A stretch of 46,083 bases of DNA, from assembly GCA_910586515.1 (NCBI GenBank), contig CAJUGL010000003.1:61929-108011 (forward strand), given 5' to 3'. This document shows, piece by piece, positions 33,451 through 42,480 of the stretch. The notes beneath the pieces are model-generated. The model made no database searches, was not told the origin of the DNA, and saw nothing but the letters and a program-made list of their open reading frames with translations. The translations under genes were made by a program, and so were the position numbers. Each line of letters starts with the position of its first letter. Within the stretch, counting starts at the first letter, position 1. The DNA is from an uncultured Acetatifactor sp. (GTDB lineage: Bacteria; Bacillota; Clostridia; Lachnospirales; Lachnospiraceae).

Positions 33451-34389
33451 CTAGGACTTTTTACCTCTCTTTTCCGCACTGATCTTCACTAGGCGATATT
33501 CGAAATCCCGTCTGTCTTTGGCTGTTAAAACCTCCAAAATCAATCCGGCAAAAAAGGATTGAATTCCCGCCAGCACCATAAATCCACAGACAATCAACGT
33601 GGGGAACCTGGGCACCAGACCCGTGGACAGATACTCGCCCAGAATAGGAAGCATCAGCAGCAATGCCGCAGCGGTCAGCAGCAGGCAAAAGGCCCCGAAG
33701 AACCGAAAGGGCCGATAATTCCTGTACAGCTGCAGCATCTTCCTGATCACCCTCATCCCGTCGGCATAGGTATTCAGTTTGGACACACTGCCCTCCGGCC
33801 TGTCCCGATATTCCACCACCACATTCTCCACCTGCATATTGTAGTTCACCGCATGGATGGTCATCTCCGTCTCTATCTCAAATCCCTTGGAGAACACGGG
33901 AAAGGTCTTCACAAACTCATAGCTGAAAGCCCTGTAACCCGTCATGATATCCTTGATGTCCGTGTGAAACAGACCGTTGATGCCTGCCCGCATGAGGCTG
34001 TTGCCGAAATTGTGGAAAGGGCGCTTGTTCTCCGTAAAATACGTGGAGGAAAGCCTGTCTCCCACCACCATGTCCGCATTGTTCAGCAGCACCTTATCCG
34101 CCATCTCCCTGGCGCAGTCCAGAGGATAGGTATCGTCTCCGTCAATCATCAGATAGCACTCCGCATCAATTTCCCTGAACATCCGCCGAATGACATTCCC
34201 CTTGCCCTGTCTGCGCTCACGCCTGACCACGGCGCCCTGAGCCTGAGCCAGCTCCCCCGTCCTGTCCGTCGAATTATTGTCATATACGTAAACCACTGCC
34301 TCCGGCAGAGCCTCCCGCACATCCTTCACTACCTTGGAAATCGTCTGCTCCTCATTATAACAGGGGATCAGCACAGCAATCCTGTCCAT
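33451..34389 (-). CDS. GT2 glycosyltransferase, GtrB/DPM1 type
   Basis: The protein has 312 residues. The GT-A domain starts IAVLIPCYNEEQTISK, with VYDNNSTDRT and the metal motif MIDGDDTYP. Two C-terminal membrane segments (about 225-247 and 258-285) are visible. It resembles polyprenyl-phosphate sugar synthases. The ATG at 34389 (MDRIAV) fits the family better than the one 11 codons upstream. A promoter at 34562-34591 can drive this gene and those downstream. Its stop codon abuts the ATG of the FAD oxidoreductase. Confidence 0.8.
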   Translation of the reverse strand: MDRIAVLIPCYNEEQTISKVVKDVREALPEAVVYVYDNNSTDRTGELAQAQGAVVRRERRQGKGNVIRRMFREIDAECYLMIDGDDTYPLDCAREMADKVLLNNADMVVGDRLSSTYFTENKRPFHNFGNSLMRAGINGLFHTDIKDIMTGYRAFSYEFVKTFPVFSKGFEIETEMTIHAVNYNMQVENVVVEYRDRPEGSVSKLNTYADGMRVIRKMLQLYRNYRPFRFFGAFCLLLTAAALLLMLPILGEYLSTGLVPRFPTLIVCGFMVLAGIQSFFAGLILEVLTAKDRRDFEYRLVKISAEKRGKKS

Positions 34390-34561
34390 TCTCTCCGTAT
34401 CCTTTCCGAAAACTTTTTCCATCCTTTATCCGTCCGTTTCCGGGGCATCTCTCCCCGATTTTTCTTCTCCATTCCGGGCCCCCATCCGGGTAACCGGCGC
34501 TCCTGCCCCCGCCGCAGCATAATGCCCCGGTAAACACCTCATTACCCATCGGATAAAATGC

Positions 34562-34591
34562 ATTATAGCACAAATTTTCTTCCGTATCCAA
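34562..34591 (-). promoter_or_regulatory. Internal promoter within the second gene series
   Basis: On the minus strand, TTGGAT (34586-34591) and a perfect TATAAT (34562-34567) are 18 bp apart, in the 226-bp gap between the membrane protein gene and the GT2 gene. It would give the genes from 34389 to 24398 their own transcript. Confidence 0.55.
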
Positions 34592-34615
34592 TAGTATTCG
34601 CTGATTTTCGGCAAT

Positions 34616-35887
34616 TCAATAATACATTGCTCCCCCGAAATAAGCCCTGAAATACAGCAGTCCGCAGGCCAGATGCCACAGATACGCCAGCCACTGGCCC
34701 CCCAGAAGCAGACGGCGGATTCCCCTTCCCTGCCCCGGCAGCATCTCTCCCTTCTCCAGAGCCAGGGAAAGATGCCTGCCGGTATTCTGCAGCAGCAGAA
34801 TCAGGGCTGTGAAATGGCAGAAAAATATGCCGTACATATATCCCCAGGAAAAGTTAAAATCAATCTTCCGAAAGCCCTTTTCATAGAGCAGAAACGCCTC
34901 CCCGAAACTTACCACATACAGCAGCCAGGAAAAGCGGAACAGCGTATTTTTTCTCAGCTCCCCCAAGTTCAGCGCCAGCGCCAGCAGCGGAAAGCCCACG
35001 GCCAGTGCGACCGCCAGAGGAATATTGCCGCAGTAGTTAGTCCAGACTTCCCCGAAACCGAAGCCCACTCCGCCTTCCTCCCCGCCGCTTGGGACGAAGA
35101 CGCCCTTATATTGATAGAGCAAAGCCAGGAAAGTCGGAAGAAAACAGATTCCCAGCTGAAGAGAGGGAACGAAATTCCGGAAACGCGCTCTGAACAGGCG
35201 GTACAGCATGAGCAGCCCGCAGGCGCTCACCATTACCAAAGTAAAGCTTGGCTTGGTCATGGTGGCGATCAGCAGAAACAGGGAAAACAATACATAATCC
35301 CGCCTCGCTCCCGGCCCGAAGCCCTTCTCATACACAGGCAGCAGCTTCACATACCACAGAAACGCCAGAATGGCGAAGGGTCTGGCCGCCATATAGGTGG
35401 CATTGTGGAAGGGATTCGCCGTGAAAACCCCCAGATACTTAAAACGGATTCCCGGCAGATATATTCCCTCCGGCGGATACAGCATGGAGATAAAAAAAAG
35501 AGACAGGGAGAGCAGGCTCACCATAACCCGCGGCAGAAGTCCTTTCCGAAGAAAGGGCAGCACCATACGGTTCAAGGCTCCCTTTGTCACCCCCATGGCC
35601 AGACTGTTCAGCGCCATGGCAGCCACAGCCACAGCCAGCTCCGGAGAAGCGAACAGGTGAACCAACGCTGACAATTTGAAAAAAACAGGGTAGGGAAAGC
35701 TATACCCGCTGTCCAGCCCCTGCATTTCCAGGATATATGCCTTCATGTCGGAGTGGATCTCCCCCCTGCACTGCCGGTAAAACAGGGCAAGGGTCACTGC
35801 GGAAACCGCCGTAAGCAGCAGAATAAACACCCCCGCATCCGCAATACGCAATTTTTTATCTTCTCTTTCCGCAACTGCCCTGTCCAT
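34616..35887 (-). CDS. Polytopic membrane protein of unknown function, GT-C-like
   Basis: The protein has 423 residues with about ten membrane segments. The first outer loop has CRGEIHSDMKAYILEMQG, with acidic residues in the position expected of GT-C enzymes. There is no large C-terminal domain. GGGGAGGG precedes the ATG. The gene lies between pseC and the internal promoter. It may be a sugar transferase, polymerase or flippase. I can see no decisive motif. Confidence 0.65.
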   Translation of the reverse strand: MDRAVAEREDKKLRIADAGVFILLLTAVSAVTLALFYRQCRGEIHSDMKAYILEMQGLDSGYSFPYPVFFKLSALVHLFASPELAVAVAAMALNSLAMGVTKGALNRMVLPFLRKGLLPRVMVSLLSLSLFFISMLYPPEGIYLPGIRFKYLGVFTANPFHNATYMAARPFAILAFLWYVKLLPVYEKGFGPGARRDYVLFSLFLLIATMTKPSFTLVMVSACGLLMLYRLFRARFRNFVPSLQLGICFLPTFLALLYQYKGVFVPSGGEEGGVGFGFGEVWTNYCGNIPLAVALAVGFPLLALALNLGELRKNTLFRFSWLLYVVSFGEAFLLYEKGFRKIDFNFSWGYMYGIFFCHFTALILLLQNTGRHLSLALEKGEMLPGQGRGIRRLLLGGQWLAYLWHLACGLLYFRAYFGGAMYY

Positions 35888-35966
35888 TGATTCCCTCCCC
35901 GGAAATTCCCTCTGTCATACATCCCTGCCCGCCGAACGGCCCGTGCGCCGCCTTAGGAGCAGACTT

Positions 35967-37193
35967 TCAAGTGCGAGAAGCCGCACTTTGTGTACGGTCC
36001 TTCGCATAATAAGCCGCCACTTTCTTCACCGCGGCGATAACCTGGTCAGCCTCCTCATCCGTCAGGCCATAGTACAGAGGAAGAGACATGGCCTCCTGAT
36101 AATATTTTTCCGCATTGGGACACAGCCCCTTTTCATATCCCAGCTTCTCATAATAAGAATGCCAGTATACCGGCAGATAGTGTACCTGCGAATGTACGTT
36201 CTCCATCCACAGGGCATCGAAAAACTGTCTCCTGTCACAGGAAAGCAGCTCCGGCCTGATGCGCAGAATATACAGATGCCTGGTGGTGTCAGACTCCGGT
36301 ATCTCCCTCTGCACAAATACCTCCGGCACCTGGGCAAAGGCAGCGTCATACCTGGCCGTCAGCGCCTTCCTTCGGGCGGAAAATTCCGGCAGTTTTTTCA
36401 GCTGACTGACAAGAAGAGCAGCCTGAATATCCGTTATCCGATAGTTATAGCCAAGCTCCACCTGTTCATTGTACCAGCGCGCATCTGTGGGATGGGCCAT
36501 CTCCTCCCGATTCCGGGTAATGCCGTGGCTTCGAAGCCGCAGAAGCCTGCGGTACAGCCTCTCGTCATCGGTGGTGACCGCTCCTCCCTCTCCCGAAGTA
36601 ACCGTCTTCACCGGATGAAAGCTGAAGCAGGTCATATCCGCAATACTTCCCACGGGGCGGCCTCTGTACCTGGTGCCGATGGCATGCGCTGCATCCTCTA
36701 TAAACGTCAGGCCATGCCTTCTGCACAGTTCCCTCAGCTCATCATGCCGGACGGCCTGTCCCGTGAAGTCCACCGCCACAATCCCCTTTGTACGGGATGT
36801 AATCAATTTCTCCACGGATTTGGGATCAATATTGTATGTCTCCGGATCGATATCCGCAAACACAGGCTTTCCGCCGCAGTACAGGATGCAGTTGGCCGAT
36901 GCGGCAAAAGTGACGGCGCTGACAATAACCTCGTCTCCCTGCCCGAATCCCGCCGCCATGGCCGCAAGATGAAGCGCCGCGGTGCCGTTGCTCACAGCCA
37001 CTGCGTATTTTGCCCCCGTAACCCGGCACAGAGCCTGTTCCAGCTCCCCAATCTTGGGTCCGCAGGTCAGGTCCCCGCACAGAGCCTCCGTAACCGCCGC
37101 GATATCCTCCCCGTCGATATACTGTTTTCCGTAACTCAAAGGGTTCCTGCAGGCCGGAGTCCCTCCGAAAATCGCCAATTTTTCCATATTCAT
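35967..37193 (-). CDS. pseC: UDP-4-amino-4,6-dideoxy-L-AltNAc transaminase PseC
   Basis: The protein has 408 residues and is a PLP-dependent DegT-family aminotransferase. The PLP lysine is in SFHPVKTVTSGEGG and the aspartate in FIEDAAHAIG. The sequence (IDGEDIAAVTEAL near the N-terminus, CGPKIGELE) fits PseC, which aminates the PseB product. An ATG at 37187 with better spacing to GAGG is an alternative start. A 7-bp stem hairpin (35969-35988) covers the last codons but has no T-run. It is separated from pseB by gmd, glf, manC and a polymerase gene. Confidence 0.85.
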   Translation of the reverse strand: MNMEKLAIFGGTPACRNPLSYGKQYIDGEDIAAVTEALCGDLTCGPKIGELEQALCRVTGAKYAVAVSNGTAALHLAAMAAGFGQGDEVIVSAVTFAASANCILYCGGKPVFADIDPETYNIDPKSVEKLITSRTKGIVAVDFTGQAVRHDELRELCRRHGLTFIEDAAHAIGTRYRGRPVGSIADMTCFSFHPVKTVTSGEGGAVTTDDERLYRRLLRLRSHGITRNREEMAHPTDARWYNEQVELGYNYRITDIQAALLVSQLKKLPEFSARRKALTARYDAAFAQVPEVFVQREIPESDTTRHLYILRIRPELLSCDRRQFFDALWMENVHSQVHYLPVYWHSYYEKLGYEKGLCPNAEKYYQEAMSLPLYYGLTDEEADQVIAAVKKVAAYYAKDRTQSAASRT

Positions 37194-37234
37194 TTACCTC
37201 GTTTCCCCTCCTCTGCCGTATGGGGCCATCTGCC

Positions 37235-38833
37235 TCAGTTCCTTGAAACTCTGCCTTTCTGCATGCCGAAATAATATAGAATAAACAGCAGCGCCAGGGT
37301 AATCTGCCCCGTGGTCACCGCCATCTCCGTACAGCCGTAGACCATAACCGCAGCCAGAAACGACGCGCAGATAATTCCCGGCAGATCTCTGCGCAGCACC
37401 AGCCGCACCAGACAAACCACGCTCCACCCCAGAAAGATCATTCCCGGCAGGATTCCGTAATCATAGGCGAACTGCAGGAACATATTGTGCGCATGATACA
37501 TATAGGAACCGTCCGTCATGTAGAATCCCCCGTCCTCTTTCCTGTGCCCCTGCAGGTTCAGATGGGTCGCATAGTAATAATAAATCGTCCTGCGGACGCT
37601 GATGGAGCTCTCGTAATCCGTATCTTCTATATAAAAAGGGTTGTCCGGACTGCTGCCGGGCTCTCCCTCCGCCGCGAAGGCCCTCAGGCTGAAAGGCGTC
37701 TCTAGTCTGGCTTCCCCGCCGCGGGCATCCAGACGGATGCCGAACATCTGCAGCACACGCCCCAGGTTTGTTTCCAGCGCCTCATCGAAGCTCACGTACT
37801 TCTCACTGTTCCAGGGATCCTCCGGCATCACCCTGCCGCTCAGGTCAATCTCCACCTCAAACCACATGGGCTTGTGAACATACGCCGGAATATACCTGGC
37901 GCATCCGTACGCCGCCGGAAAAAGCGCCCCTGCGCACAGCACCAGGCCAATCCCCTGGAACAGCCAGTGCCTGAAACTTTTCACCAGGAAAATATCATAC
38001 AGAACATAGGCCAGTCCCGCGGCAGCCGCAGCTCCCACCAGAGAGGCTCTGCCCCCCGTGAGCAGCAGAAAACTCAGGCTGCCTGCGGACAACAGGAAAC
38101 ACAGCCATTGCAGCAGCCGGTTTCCGCCCCTGTGCCTGAGCCACAGCCACATCCCCGTAAAGGCACAGAAAGCCACCATATAAAACAGGCCGTTCTGGGT
38201 TTCTCCGGTGTACATCCCTTTATAGCGCACATAATCATACGGCCGATAAAGAAAAGCCAATATCTGCTGAACAAAAAACCAGAGAATAAATCCCCACAAC
38301 ATACCCAGGATAAAGCTCTCCTCCAGCCTCTCCGGTATCCCGATCAGGTAAAATGCGCCGAAAAATACCAGGAACCATAAAGGCCAGAGTCCTCCGTGAA
38401 CCGAAAGCTGCATCAGAAGCAGCATCCCCGCAACCGAAAAAAAGCAGCTCATCTTCAGCCGGTTATTCTGCCTGAGCCGGCGGCGGTCCCAGATCATATA
38501 CAAGATCAGAAAACCCCCAATCGCCGCATTGGCCACCCCCGTATTCCACTGTCCCTCATACCACCAGATCCGGATGCCCACCAGCACGCCCACAGGAATA
38601 CCCACCCCGCAGATCCCCAGCCAGATAAAAAAATACCGGGTGCGCAGAAAGGCTTTCTTCATGGACGGCAGAAGCATACAGGCCAGCACAGGTCCGGTCA
38701 GATTCGCCATGGCCATCTGCACTGCGCCGGGAGCGCTCCCTCTGCGCTGATCAATCAGACCCAGGAAGGCAAAGCAAAGGGCGTACCACAATACATATTT
38801 ATTTTTTACCGCCGTCTTTTTTTGTTTTTCCAT
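37235..38833 (-). CDS. O-antigen polymerase/ligase-like protein (Wzy/WaaL family)
   Basis: The protein has 532 residues with about twelve membrane segments. The large outer loop contains YHAHNMFLQFAYDYGILPG (about 446-464), the H-N-x-x-L-x-x-x-x-x-x-G signature of the Wzy/WaaL (Wzy_C) family. These proteins polymerise lipid-linked repeat units or attach the glycan to an acceptor. In a monoderm, polymerisation or ligation to a cell-wall acceptor is expected. The ATG at 38833 follows GGAAAG at six bases. The outer loop also contains an unusually long insert before the histidine motif. Confidence 0.8.
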   Translation of the reverse strand: MEKQKKTAVKNKYVLWYALCFAFLGLIDQRRGSAPGAVQMAMANLTGPVLACMLLPSMKKAFLRTRYFFIWLGICGVGIPVGVLVGIRIWWYEGQWNTGVANAAIGGFLILYMIWDRRRLRQNNRLKMSCFFSVAGMLLLMQLSVHGGLWPLWFLVFFGAFYLIGIPERLEESFILGMLWGFILWFFVQQILAFLYRPYDYVRYKGMYTGETQNGLFYMVAFCAFTGMWLWLRHRGGNRLLQWLCFLLSAGSLSFLLLTGGRASLVGAAAAAGLAYVLYDIFLVKSFRHWLFQGIGLVLCAGALFPAAYGCARYIPAYVHKPMWFEVEIDLSGRVMPEDPWNSEKYVSFDEALETNLGRVLQMFGIRLDARGGEARLETPFSLRAFAAEGEPGSSPDNPFYIEDTDYESSISVRRTIYYYYATHLNLQGHRKEDGGFYMTDGSYMYHAHNMFLQFAYDYGILPGMIFLGWSVVCLVRLVLRRDLPGIICASFLAAVMVYGCTEMAVTTGQITLALLFILYYFGMQKGRVSRN

Positions 38834-38933
38834 ACTTTTCTTTCCGCTTATCCGCATTTAGTGATCTGTTCCCCCCATGGCCGTCCGGCAGGGTTCCAGG
38901 CCCTCTGGCGGCTACATCGCAGGGCCGTCCGCT

Positions 38934-40244
38934 CTACAGTCTGTGCTTCCGCTTGTCCTCCACCGTTATGTCCTCCCCCAGCTGCACTTCGATCAGCTTC
39001 AGTTCGCTCTCCGCAAATATGGTGTGCCTGCAGCCTGCGGGCATGGAAATCACATCGCCCGGTTTTACCCTGCGTTCCTGTCCGTCAATAACCGCCCGGC
39101 CCCGGCCGCTCATCACCGTCCAGACTTCATCCCTGTGCTCATGACTGTGGTAATGCAGCCCATGGCCGGGAAGCAGAGCCACCTTTATGGTCATGCTGTC
39201 CTCCTGCACATCCAGTACGGTGAAGCTTCCCCAGGACTTTTCCGCGTACATAACCTGCTGCTCCATCTGCTCCACATAGGGTTTGATATGGCTGCTCTGT
39301 TCCTTGTCCGAGACCAGAATGCCGTCTCCGCTGGCCGCGATAACCATGTGGCGGCAGCCCATGCAGAGGATGGGAATGTTCAATTCATTGACCACATGGG
39401 TATCCTCACAATTCCCGCCCAGAACGGCCCGCCCCAGGGTATTGCCGTTCATGGCTTCGGAAAAGGTATTCCAGGTCCCCAGATCCTTCCAGCCGCCGCC
39501 GTAGCGCAGCACACAGATCTCCCGCTCACGCTCTGCCACCGCGTAGTCAAAGCTGATCTTTTCCAGCTCCCCATAACGCCGGTACAGATCGTGATAATCC
39601 GTGAAACCGATCAGCTCCCTGGCCCTGTCCAGCAGAAAACCAAGACGGAAGGCAAATACTCCGCCGTTCCAGAGCGCCCCCTGAGCTATATAGTTCTCCG
39701 CCGCGGCAGAATCCGGCTTCTCCTTAAAGGTTTTGACCCTGCTTAACCTCTGTGAAGACTCCGGAATCACATAGCCGTATTTCTCGCTGGGGTAGGTAGG
39801 TTCCATGCCCAGCAGGTAAAGATTTGCCCCGCCGGTCTCCGCAAGACCCGCCAGCTCCTGCAGCGCCTCAAAATAGGAATCCTCCACATAAGGGTCCACC
39901 GGGCACACCACCACGGCGCTGTCCTCCTCCGCCCCCTGTACATCCCGCAGATGCGCCGCAGCCAGGCAGATGGCCGGAAAAGTGTCCCTGCGCATGGGTT
40001 CCACGCACACTTTCACCCGGTCTCCCAGCTGGTTCTTGATGACGCTCACCTGTTTCTTTCCCGTGGCGATGGTAATTCCCGCGCCGCCGTCCACAGCCGT
40101 AATCTGACGGTACACCCGGGTAAGCATGGACTCAACCTCTCCCTTTTCGTTGGTGAGCATTTTGATAAACTGTTTGGAGCGAATATCATTGGACAGAGGC
40201 CAGAGACGCTGGCCGCTTCCGCCGGATAACAGGATGACATTCAT
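38934..40244 (-). CDS. manC: Mannose-1-phosphate guanylyltransferase with cupin domain
   Basis: The protein has 436 residues. The N-terminal nucleotidyltransferase has ILLSGGSGQRLWPLSNDIRS, the GMP pyrophosphorylase motif, and SEKYGYVIP and FKEKPDS follow as in ManC. The C-terminal cupin (GHGLHYHSHEHRDEVW) resembles type II phosphomannose isomerase. It makes GDP-mannose and possibly fructose-6-phosphate-derived mannose-6-phosphate. It feeds gmd two genes upstream. The 100 bp to the polymerase gene hold nothing recognisable. Confidence 0.9.
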   Translation of the reverse strand: MNVILLSGGSGQRLWPLSNDIRSKQFIKMLTNEKGEVESMLTRVYRQITAVDGGAGITIATGKKQVSVIKNQLGDRVKVCVEPMRRDTFPAICLAAAHLRDVQGAEEDSAVVVCPVDPYVEDSYFEALQELAGLAETGGANLYLLGMEPTYPSEKYGYVIPESSQRLSRVKTFKEKPDSAAAENYIAQGALWNGGVFAFRLGFLLDRARELIGFTDYHDLYRRYGELEKISFDYAVAEREREICVLRYGGGWKDLGTWNTFSEAMNGNTLGRAVLGGNCEDTHVVNELNIPILCMGCRHMVIAASGDGILVSDKEQSSHIKPYVEQMEQQVMYAEKSWGSFTVLDVQEDSMTIKVALLPGHGLHYHSHEHRDEVWTVMSGRGRAVIDGQERRVKPGDVISMPAGCRHTIFAESELKLIEVQLGEDITVEDKRKHRL

Positions 40245-40275
40245 TTATCGGTTCCTCGTTTCTTTCTAATCGGTT

Positions 40276-41373
40276 CTAAAGCTCCGCCGCGCACAGCTCC
40301 AGGGCCGCCGCGATGACCTTGTCCATATCATAATACTGATAACTGCCCAGCCGTCCGCCGAAGATAACCCGCTTCTCCCTATCGGCCATTTCCCTGTACC
40401 TGCGGTAAAGCGCATTATTTCTCTCGTCGTTGACCGGATAATAGGGTTCGTCCCCCTTCTTCCACTCGCTGGAATACTCTCGGGAGATCACGGTAGTCGG
40501 CTGTTTCCCAAAGGCGAAATGCTTATGCTCTATAATCCTGGTGTAGGGAACCTCCCGCTCCGTGTAATTCACCACCGCATTCCCCTGATAATTCTCCGTC
40601 TCCAGCTCCTCCGTCTCAAAACGGACGCTGCGATACTCCAGGACTCCCAGGGAATAATCATAAAACCCATCGATCATGCCGGTGTAAATCACCTTCTCCG
40701 CCAGTTCGTCCAGCTCCTGTCTGTGCTGCAGGTAATCCGTGCCCAGACGCACCGTTGTGCCTTCCAGCAGAGCCTCCGCCAACCTGGTATAGCCTTCCAC
40801 AGGAATGCCCTGATATCTGTCGTTAAAATAATTATTGTCATAGGTAAAGCGCAGAGGCAGACGCTTGATAATGAAGGCCGGCAAATCCCTGCAGTCCCGT
40901 CCCCACTGCTTCTCCGTATACCCCTTGATCAGCTTCTCGTAGACATCCCGGCCCACAAGAGACAGCGCCTGCTCTTCCAGATTTTTCGGCTCCGTGATAT
41001 TCAGATCCGCGATCTGGCCTGCAATGATGTCCTTTGCCTCCTGGGGAGTGAATATGCCCCACATTCTGCTGAACGTATTCATATTGAAGGGAAGGTTGTA
41101 GAGTTCCTCCTTATAGCGCGCCACGGGAGAATTAATATAGTGGTTAAATTCAGCAAATTGATTCACGTAATCCCATACTTCCCGATTCGATGTATGGAAT
41201 ATATGCGCTCCGTATTTATGCACCTGTATACCGTGGATATCTTCACAGTATATATTTCCGCCTATATGCTGCCGCTTTTCCACCACCAGGCACTTCCGCC
41301 CCTTTTTTTTTGCTTCGTGGGCAAAAACCGCCCCAAACAGGCCGGCCCCCACAATCAGGTAATCGTACTTCAT
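40276..41373 (-). CDS. glf: UDP-galactopyranose mutase
   Basis: The protein has 365 residues and is an FAD enzyme that converts UDP-Galp to UDP-Galf. The N-terminus YDYLIVGAGLFGAVFAHEA binds FAD, GGNIYCEDIHGIQVHKYGAH carries the substrate-site histidine region, and VIFGGRLGSYQYYDM is the C-terminal signature. GAGGAG precedes the ATG. It starts nine bases after the gmd stop codon. It shows that the glycan contains galactofuranose, assuming that a transferase for it is among the GT genes. Confidence 0.95.
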   Translation of the reverse strand: MKYDYLIVGAGLFGAVFAHEAKKKGRKCLVVEKRQHIGGNIYCEDIHGIQVHKYGAHIFHTSNREVWDYVNQFAEFNHYINSPVARYKEELYNLPFNMNTFSRMWGIFTPQEAKDIIAGQIADLNITEPKNLEEQALSLVGRDVYEKLIKGYTEKQWGRDCRDLPAFIIKRLPLRFTYDNNYFNDRYQGIPVEGYTRLAEALLEGTTVRLGTDYLQHRQELDELAEKVIYTGMIDGFYDYSLGVLEYRSVRFETEELETENYQGNAVVNYTEREVPYTRIIEHKHFAFGKQPTTVISREYSSEWKKGDEPYYPVNDERNNALYRRYREMADREKRVIFGGRLGSYQYYDMDKVIAAALELCAAEL

Positions 41374-41382
41374 CCTGTCTCC

Positions 41383-42441
41383 TCACGCCCTCTCCAGAGC
41401 CCGCTTCACCCGGGCCTCTTTCTTTGCCAATGTCCGGTCATGCTCCGCCATAATCCGCACCAGCTCCTCATAAGAGGTCTTCTGCGGATTCCATCCCAGC
41501 AGAGTCCTGGCCTTGGATGGATCTCCCAGCAGATTGTCCACATCCGTAGGACGTATCCAGGCCGGATTCACCTTTACCAGCAGCTTTCCCGTGGCCTGGT
41601 CATATCCTTTCTCCTCCTCACCCGCGCCCTCCCAGCGCAGATGAATCCCGTTGACCGCAAAAGCTCTCTCCGCAAAGTCCCTTACCGTGTGCTGTATACC
41701 CGTGGCAATGACAAAGTCCTCCGGCCTGTCATGCTGCAGCATCAGCCACATGCATTCCACATAATCTCTGGCATACCCCCAGTCCCGTCTTGAGTCCAGA
41801 TTGCCCAGCTCCAGACAATCCTGCAGCCCCTCCGCAATACGCCCTGCCGCCAGGGTAATTTTGCGGGTGACAAAATTCTCCCCCCGTCTCTCCGATTCAT
41901 GGTTAAAAAGAATTCCGTTTACCGCAAATATGCCATATGCCTCCCTGTATTCCCTGACAATCCAAAACCCATACTGCTTCGCCACCGCATATGGGCTGTA
42001 GGGATGGAACGGAGTGGTCTCCCTCTGGGGAATCTCTTCCACCTTACCGTACAGCTCGGAAGTGGAAGCCTGGTATATTCTGGTCTTCCCTGCCAGCCCA
42101 AGTATCCTGACAGCCTCCAAAATCCGCAGCACGCCGATGGCATCCACATCCCCGGTGTATTCCGGCACATCAAAAGAAACCTGGACATGAGACTGGGCCG
42201 CCAGGTTATAGATTTCGTCCGGCTGCACCATGCCGATGACATTGGATAAAGAAGAGGAATCCGACAAATCCCCATCATGCAGCTTCAGCGCATGCTGAGA
42301 CAACAAATGATCTATCCGGGCCGTGTTTGACAGGGACGCCCGCCTGGTAATCCCGTGTACCTCGTAGCCCTTCTCCAGCAGAAACTCCGCCAGATAAGAA
42401 CCGTCCTGCCCTGTAATTCCTGTAATCAATGCTTTTTTCAT
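41383..42441 (-). CDS. gmd: GDP-mannose 4,6-dehydratase
   Basis: The protein has 352 residues and is a short-chain dehydrogenase of the Gmd type. GITGQDGSYLAEFL (8-21) binds NADP, and the catalytic residues are in STSELYG (126-132) and Y151-x-x-x-K155. It makes GDP-4-keto-6-deoxymannose, the precursor of GDP-fucose, GDP-rhamnose and GDP-perosamine. AAGGAA lies eight bases before the ATG. No GMER (fcl), rmd or perosamine synthase is visible here, so the final sugar is undetermined. Confidence 0.95.
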   Translation of the reverse strand: MKKALITGITGQDGSYLAEFLLEKGYEVHGITRRASLSNTARIDHLLSQHALKLHDGDLSDSSSLSNVIGMVQPDEIYNLAAQSHVQVSFDVPEYTGDVDAIGVLRILEAVRILGLAGKTRIYQASTSELYGKVEEIPQRETTPFHPYSPYAVAKQYGFWIVREYREAYGIFAVNGILFNHESERRGENFVTRKITLAAGRIAEGLQDCLELGNLDSRRDWGYARDYVECMWLMLQHDRPEDFVIATGIQHTVRDFAERAFAVNGIHLRWEGAGEEEKGYDQATGKLLVKVNPAWIRPTDVDNLLGDPSKARTLLGWNPQKTSYEELVRIMAEHDRTLAKKEARVKRALERA

Positions 42442-42480
42442 CTATACTTTTCCTTCTTTAACGTTTATCCGTTTACCGTT

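Noticed and set aside
35969..35988. Hairpin at the 3' end of pseC as a terminator
   Set aside because: The 7-bp stem (AAGTGCG with CGCACTT) has no T-run after it, lies within the coding sequence, and the next gene follows after 79 bp.
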